A stretch of 61,585 nucleotides of DNA from Streptomyces griseoruber (lineage in GTDB: Bacteria; Actinomycetota; Actinomycetes; Streptomycetales; Streptomycetaceae), in contig NZ_KQ948774.1 in assembly GCF_001514205.1 (NCBI RefSeq), forward strand, positions 270,167 through 331,751. The letters run 5' to 3'. Positions within the stretch are counted from its first letter, which is position 1. Every line of letters starts with the position of its first letter. Below are positions 59,651 through 61,585 of the stretch, piece by piece. A program made the position numbers and the translations under genes. A model generated the notes under the pieces. The model was not told where the DNA came from. It worked only from the letters and a program-made list of their open reading frames with translations, and did not search any database.

Positions 59651-61336
59651 TTGAGTCATCCGCATCCGGAACTGAGCCCGCCGCCGCCGCTTCCCAAGGG
59701 GGGCCTGCGGGTCACCCCGCTCGGCGGCCTCGGCGAGATCGGCCGCAACATGACAGTCTTCGAGTACGGCGGCCGTCTGCTGATCGTCGACTGCGGAGTG
59801 CTCTTCCCCGAGGAGGAGCAGCCCGGAATCGACCTGATCCTGCCCGACTTCTCGTCCATCCGTGACCGGCTGGACGAGGTCGAGGGCATCGTCCTCACGC
59901 ACGGTCACGAGGACCACATCGGGGCCGTCCCCTACCTCCTGCGCGAGAAGCCGGACATCCCGCTGATCGGCTCCAAGCTGACCCTCGCCCTGATCGAGGC
60001 CAAGCTCCAGGAGCACCGGATCCGCCCGTACACCCTCGAGGTGGCGGAGGGGAACCGCGAGCGCATCGGCCCCTTCGACTGCGAGTTCATCGCCGTCAAC
60101 CACTCCATCCCGGACGCCCTCGCCGTCGCGATCCGCACCCCCGCCGGCATGGTGGTCCACACGGGTGACTTCAAGATGGACCAGCTTCCGCTGGACGGGC
60201 GTCTCACGGATCTGCACGCGTTCGCCCGGCTGAGCGAGGAGGGCATCGACCTCCTCCTCTCCGACTCGACGAACGCCGAGGTCCCCGGCTTCGTGCCGCC
60301 CGAGCGGGACATCTCCAACGTCCTGCGCACGGTCTTCGCGGGCGCCCGCAAGCGGATCATCGTGGCGAGCTTCGCCAGCCACGTCCACCGCATCCAGCAG
60401 ATCCTGGACACCGCCCACGAGTACGGCCGCCGGGTCGCCTTCGTCGGCCGCTCGATGGTCCGCAACATGGGCATCGCCCGGGACCTCGGCTACCTGAAGG
60501 TCCCGCCGGGCCTGGTGGTGGACGTCAAGACGCTCGACGACCTCCCCGACCACGAGGTGGTCCTGGTCTGCACGGGCTCCCAGGGCGAACCGATGGCCGC
60601 CCTGTCCCGCATGGCCAACCGCGACCACCAGATCCGTATCGTCCCCGGCGACACGGTCATCCTGGCGTCGTCCCTGATCCCCGGCAACGAGAACGCGGTC
60701 TACCGCGTGATCAACGGCCTGACCCGCTGGGGCGCGAACGTCGTCCACAAGGGCAACGCCAAGGTCCATGTCTCCGGCCACGCCTCGGCGGGCGAGCTGC
60801 TGTACTTCTACAACATCTGCCGCCCGAAGAACCTGATGCCGGTCCATGGCGAGTGGCGCCACCTGCGGGCCAACGCCGAGCTGGGCGCCCTGACGGGTGT
60901 CCCGCACGACCGCATCGTCATCGCCGAGGACGGCATCGCCGTCGACCTCGTCGAAGGCAAGGCCAAGATCTCCGGCAAGGTCCAGGCGGGGTACGTCTAC
61001 GTCGACGGCCTCTCCGTCGGCGATGTCGGCGAGCCGGCGCTGAAGGACCGGAAGATCCTCGGTGACGAGGGCATCATCTCGGTCTTCGTGGTCGTGGACT
61101 CCTCCACCGGCAAGATCACCGGCGGTCCGCACATCCAGGCCCGTGGCTCCGGCATCGAGGACTCCGTCTTCGGGGACGTCGTCCCGAAGATCACCGAGGT
61201 CCTGGAGCGCTCGGCCCAGGACGGTGTGGTCGAACCCCACCAGCTGCAGCAACTCATCCGCCGCACCCTGGGCAAGTGGGTCTCCGACAACTACCGCCGC
61301 AGGCCGATGATCCTCCCGGTCGTGGTGGAGGTCTGA
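59651..61336 (+). CDS. rnj: Ribonuclease J
   Basis: RNase J is a metallo-beta-lactamase/beta-CASP nuclease with 5'-3' exonuclease and endonuclease activity that works in mRNA decay and rRNA maturation. The 561 residues include the metal site H84-G-H86-E-D88-H89 (LTHGHEDHIGA), a further HTGDFK, SDSTNAEVPG and the beta-CASP part with GNAKVHVSGHASAGEL and a PVHGEWRHL motif, ending in a small C-terminal domain. I use TTG 59651 because GAGGAGAG lies 5 bases upstream and the length matches other Streptomyces RNase J proteins; codons upstream to 59609 run through the hairpin. It closes the gene set before the rRNA operon. Confidence 0.95.
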   Translation: MSHPHPELSPPPPLPKGGLRVTPLGGLGEIGRNMTVFEYGGRLLIVDCGVLFPEEEQPGIDLILPDFSSIRDRLDEVEGIVLTHGHEDHIGAVPYLLREKPDIPLIGSKLTLALIEAKLQEHRIRPYTLEVAEGNRERIGPFDCEFIAVNHSIPDALAVAIRTPAGMVVHTGDFKMDQLPLDGRLTDLHAFARLSEEGIDLLLSDSTNAEVPGFVPPERDISNVLRTVFAGARKRIIVASFASHVHRIQQILDTAHEYGRRVAFVGRSMVRNMGIARDLGYLKVPPGLVVDVKTLDDLPDHEVVLVCTGSQGEPMAALSRMANRDHQIRIVPGDTVILASSLIPGNENAVYRVINGLTRWGANVVHKGNAKVHVSGHASAGELLYFYNICRPKNLMPVHGEWRHLRANAELGALTGVPHDRIVIAEDGIAVDLVEGKAKISGKVQAGYVYVDGLSVGDVGEPALKDRKILGDEGIISVFVVVDSSTGKITGGPHIQARGSGIEDSVFGDVVPKITEVLERSAQDGVVEPHQLQQLIRRTLGKWVSDNYRRRPMILPVVVEV

Positions 61337-61376
61337 GCGACGCACGACCCGTGGACGACTGCTCGTCCGCGTGATC

Positions 61377-61420
61377 CTGGAGCGGGGCGCCTCGATTTGC
61401 ATCGGGGCGCCCCGCTCCAG
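61377..61420 (+). terminator. rnj terminator
   Basis: Fifteen bases at 61377-61391 (CTGGAGCGGGGCGCC) pair perfectly with 61406-61420, and an inner CGAT/ATCG closes on TTGC. It begins 40 bases after the rnj stop; TACGTTTG follows. Confidence 0.9.
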
Positions 61421-61499
61421 TACGTTTGCGGCTCCGCCTGAACGGGAAGCGGTCCGCGCCACGCGCCGGACCAGCCCACCGGGAGGGGCCGGGAAAACC

Positions 61500-61585
61500 G
61501 ACTCAGAACTTCTGATAAAGTCGGAACCGCCGGAAAGGAAACCGCGAAACAAAAGCGGGAACCTGGAAAGCACCGAGGAAATCAG
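61500..61585 (+). promoter_or_regulatory. Probable rRNA operon promoter/leader start
   Basis: The run CTTCTGATAAAGTCGGAACC (61509 onward), then GGAAAGGAAACCGCG, AAAGCGGGAACCTGGAAAGC and ACCGAGGAAATCAG, matches my memory of the leader ahead of 16S rRNA genes in Streptomyces. TAAAGT at 61516-61521 would be a -10 box. The 16S gene itself would lie beyond the window. Confidence 0.65.

Overview
The window is high-GC actinobacterial chromosome and reads as core Streptomyces DNA. GC at third codon positions is very high, GTG and TTG starts are common, neighbouring genes often overlap by 4 bp (GTGA/ATGA), and the order ispG, proS, rimP-nusA-ylxR-infB-DUF503-rbfA-truB, ribF, a type VII secretion (T7SS/ESX) locus, rpsO-pnp, an M16 peptidase, dapB, thyX, dapA, rnj is the Streptomyces order as I remember it. 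No transposases, phage genes, CRISPR arrays or tRNAs were seen. The last ~85 bases look like the start of an rRNA operon promoter/leader.

Layout. (1) 1-4057: the 3' end of ispG, a dispersed intergenic repeat, two GNAT acetyltransferases and proS. (2) 4168-7537: a translationally coupled redox operon of five genes: a Ser-rich membrane-anchored protein, an ApbE flavin transferase, a bis-haem ferric-reductase-like membrane protein, a NuoF-like flavoprotein and a 3-Cys ferredoxin. (3) 7545-10475: an accessory module with a small unknown protein, a helix-turn-helix regulator, an ECF-type sigma factor, a BN159_2729-like protein and a coiled-coil protein, with ATCTAC boxes between the divergent regulator and sigma genes. 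(4) 10641-12681: three overlapping reverse-strand genes (an aminoglycoside-phosphotransferase-fold pseudokinase, a ferritin-like protein and a lipoprotein). (5) 12886-19986: translation and ribosome-maturation genes. (6) 20263-25070: a 1243-residue trypsin-like protease/NTPase and ribF, closed by a strong terminator.

(7) 25138-49587: a complete T7SS locus. Core parts are EccB, EccC (three ATPase domains), EccD, EccE, a mycosin, two adjacent WXG100 proteins and a MinD/ParA-like EspI-type ATPase. Around them lie an uncharacterised protein coupled to EccE, a second mycosin, a PPE-like WXG protein with a proline/glycine-rich tail, a helical partner, and a visibly lower-GC block (about 34.7-38.8 kb) with a 745-residue WXG-headed protein, a small helical partner and two membrane-anchored proteins that looks like effector cargo. 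Three short palindromes sit at the divergent or internal promoters of this locus.

(8) 49588-51091: a repeat-rich stretch without convincing genes except a small DUF397 protein. (9) 51092-61336: housekeeping genes for RNA decay (rpsO-pnp, rnj), lysine/diaminopimelate synthesis (dapB, dapA) and thymidylate synthesis (thyX), with several long leader or terminator hairpins. (10) 61377-61585: the rnj terminator and the likely rRNA operon promoter region.

The items most worth a second look are the ApbE-linked Ser-rich protein that lacks an FMN-binding domain, three tandem mini-ORFs plus a hairpin in front of infB, the APH-fold pseudokinase with every catalytic residue replaced, the protease-NTPase between truB and ribF, and the T7SS cargo block. 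All calls come from reading the sequence; no database search was run.
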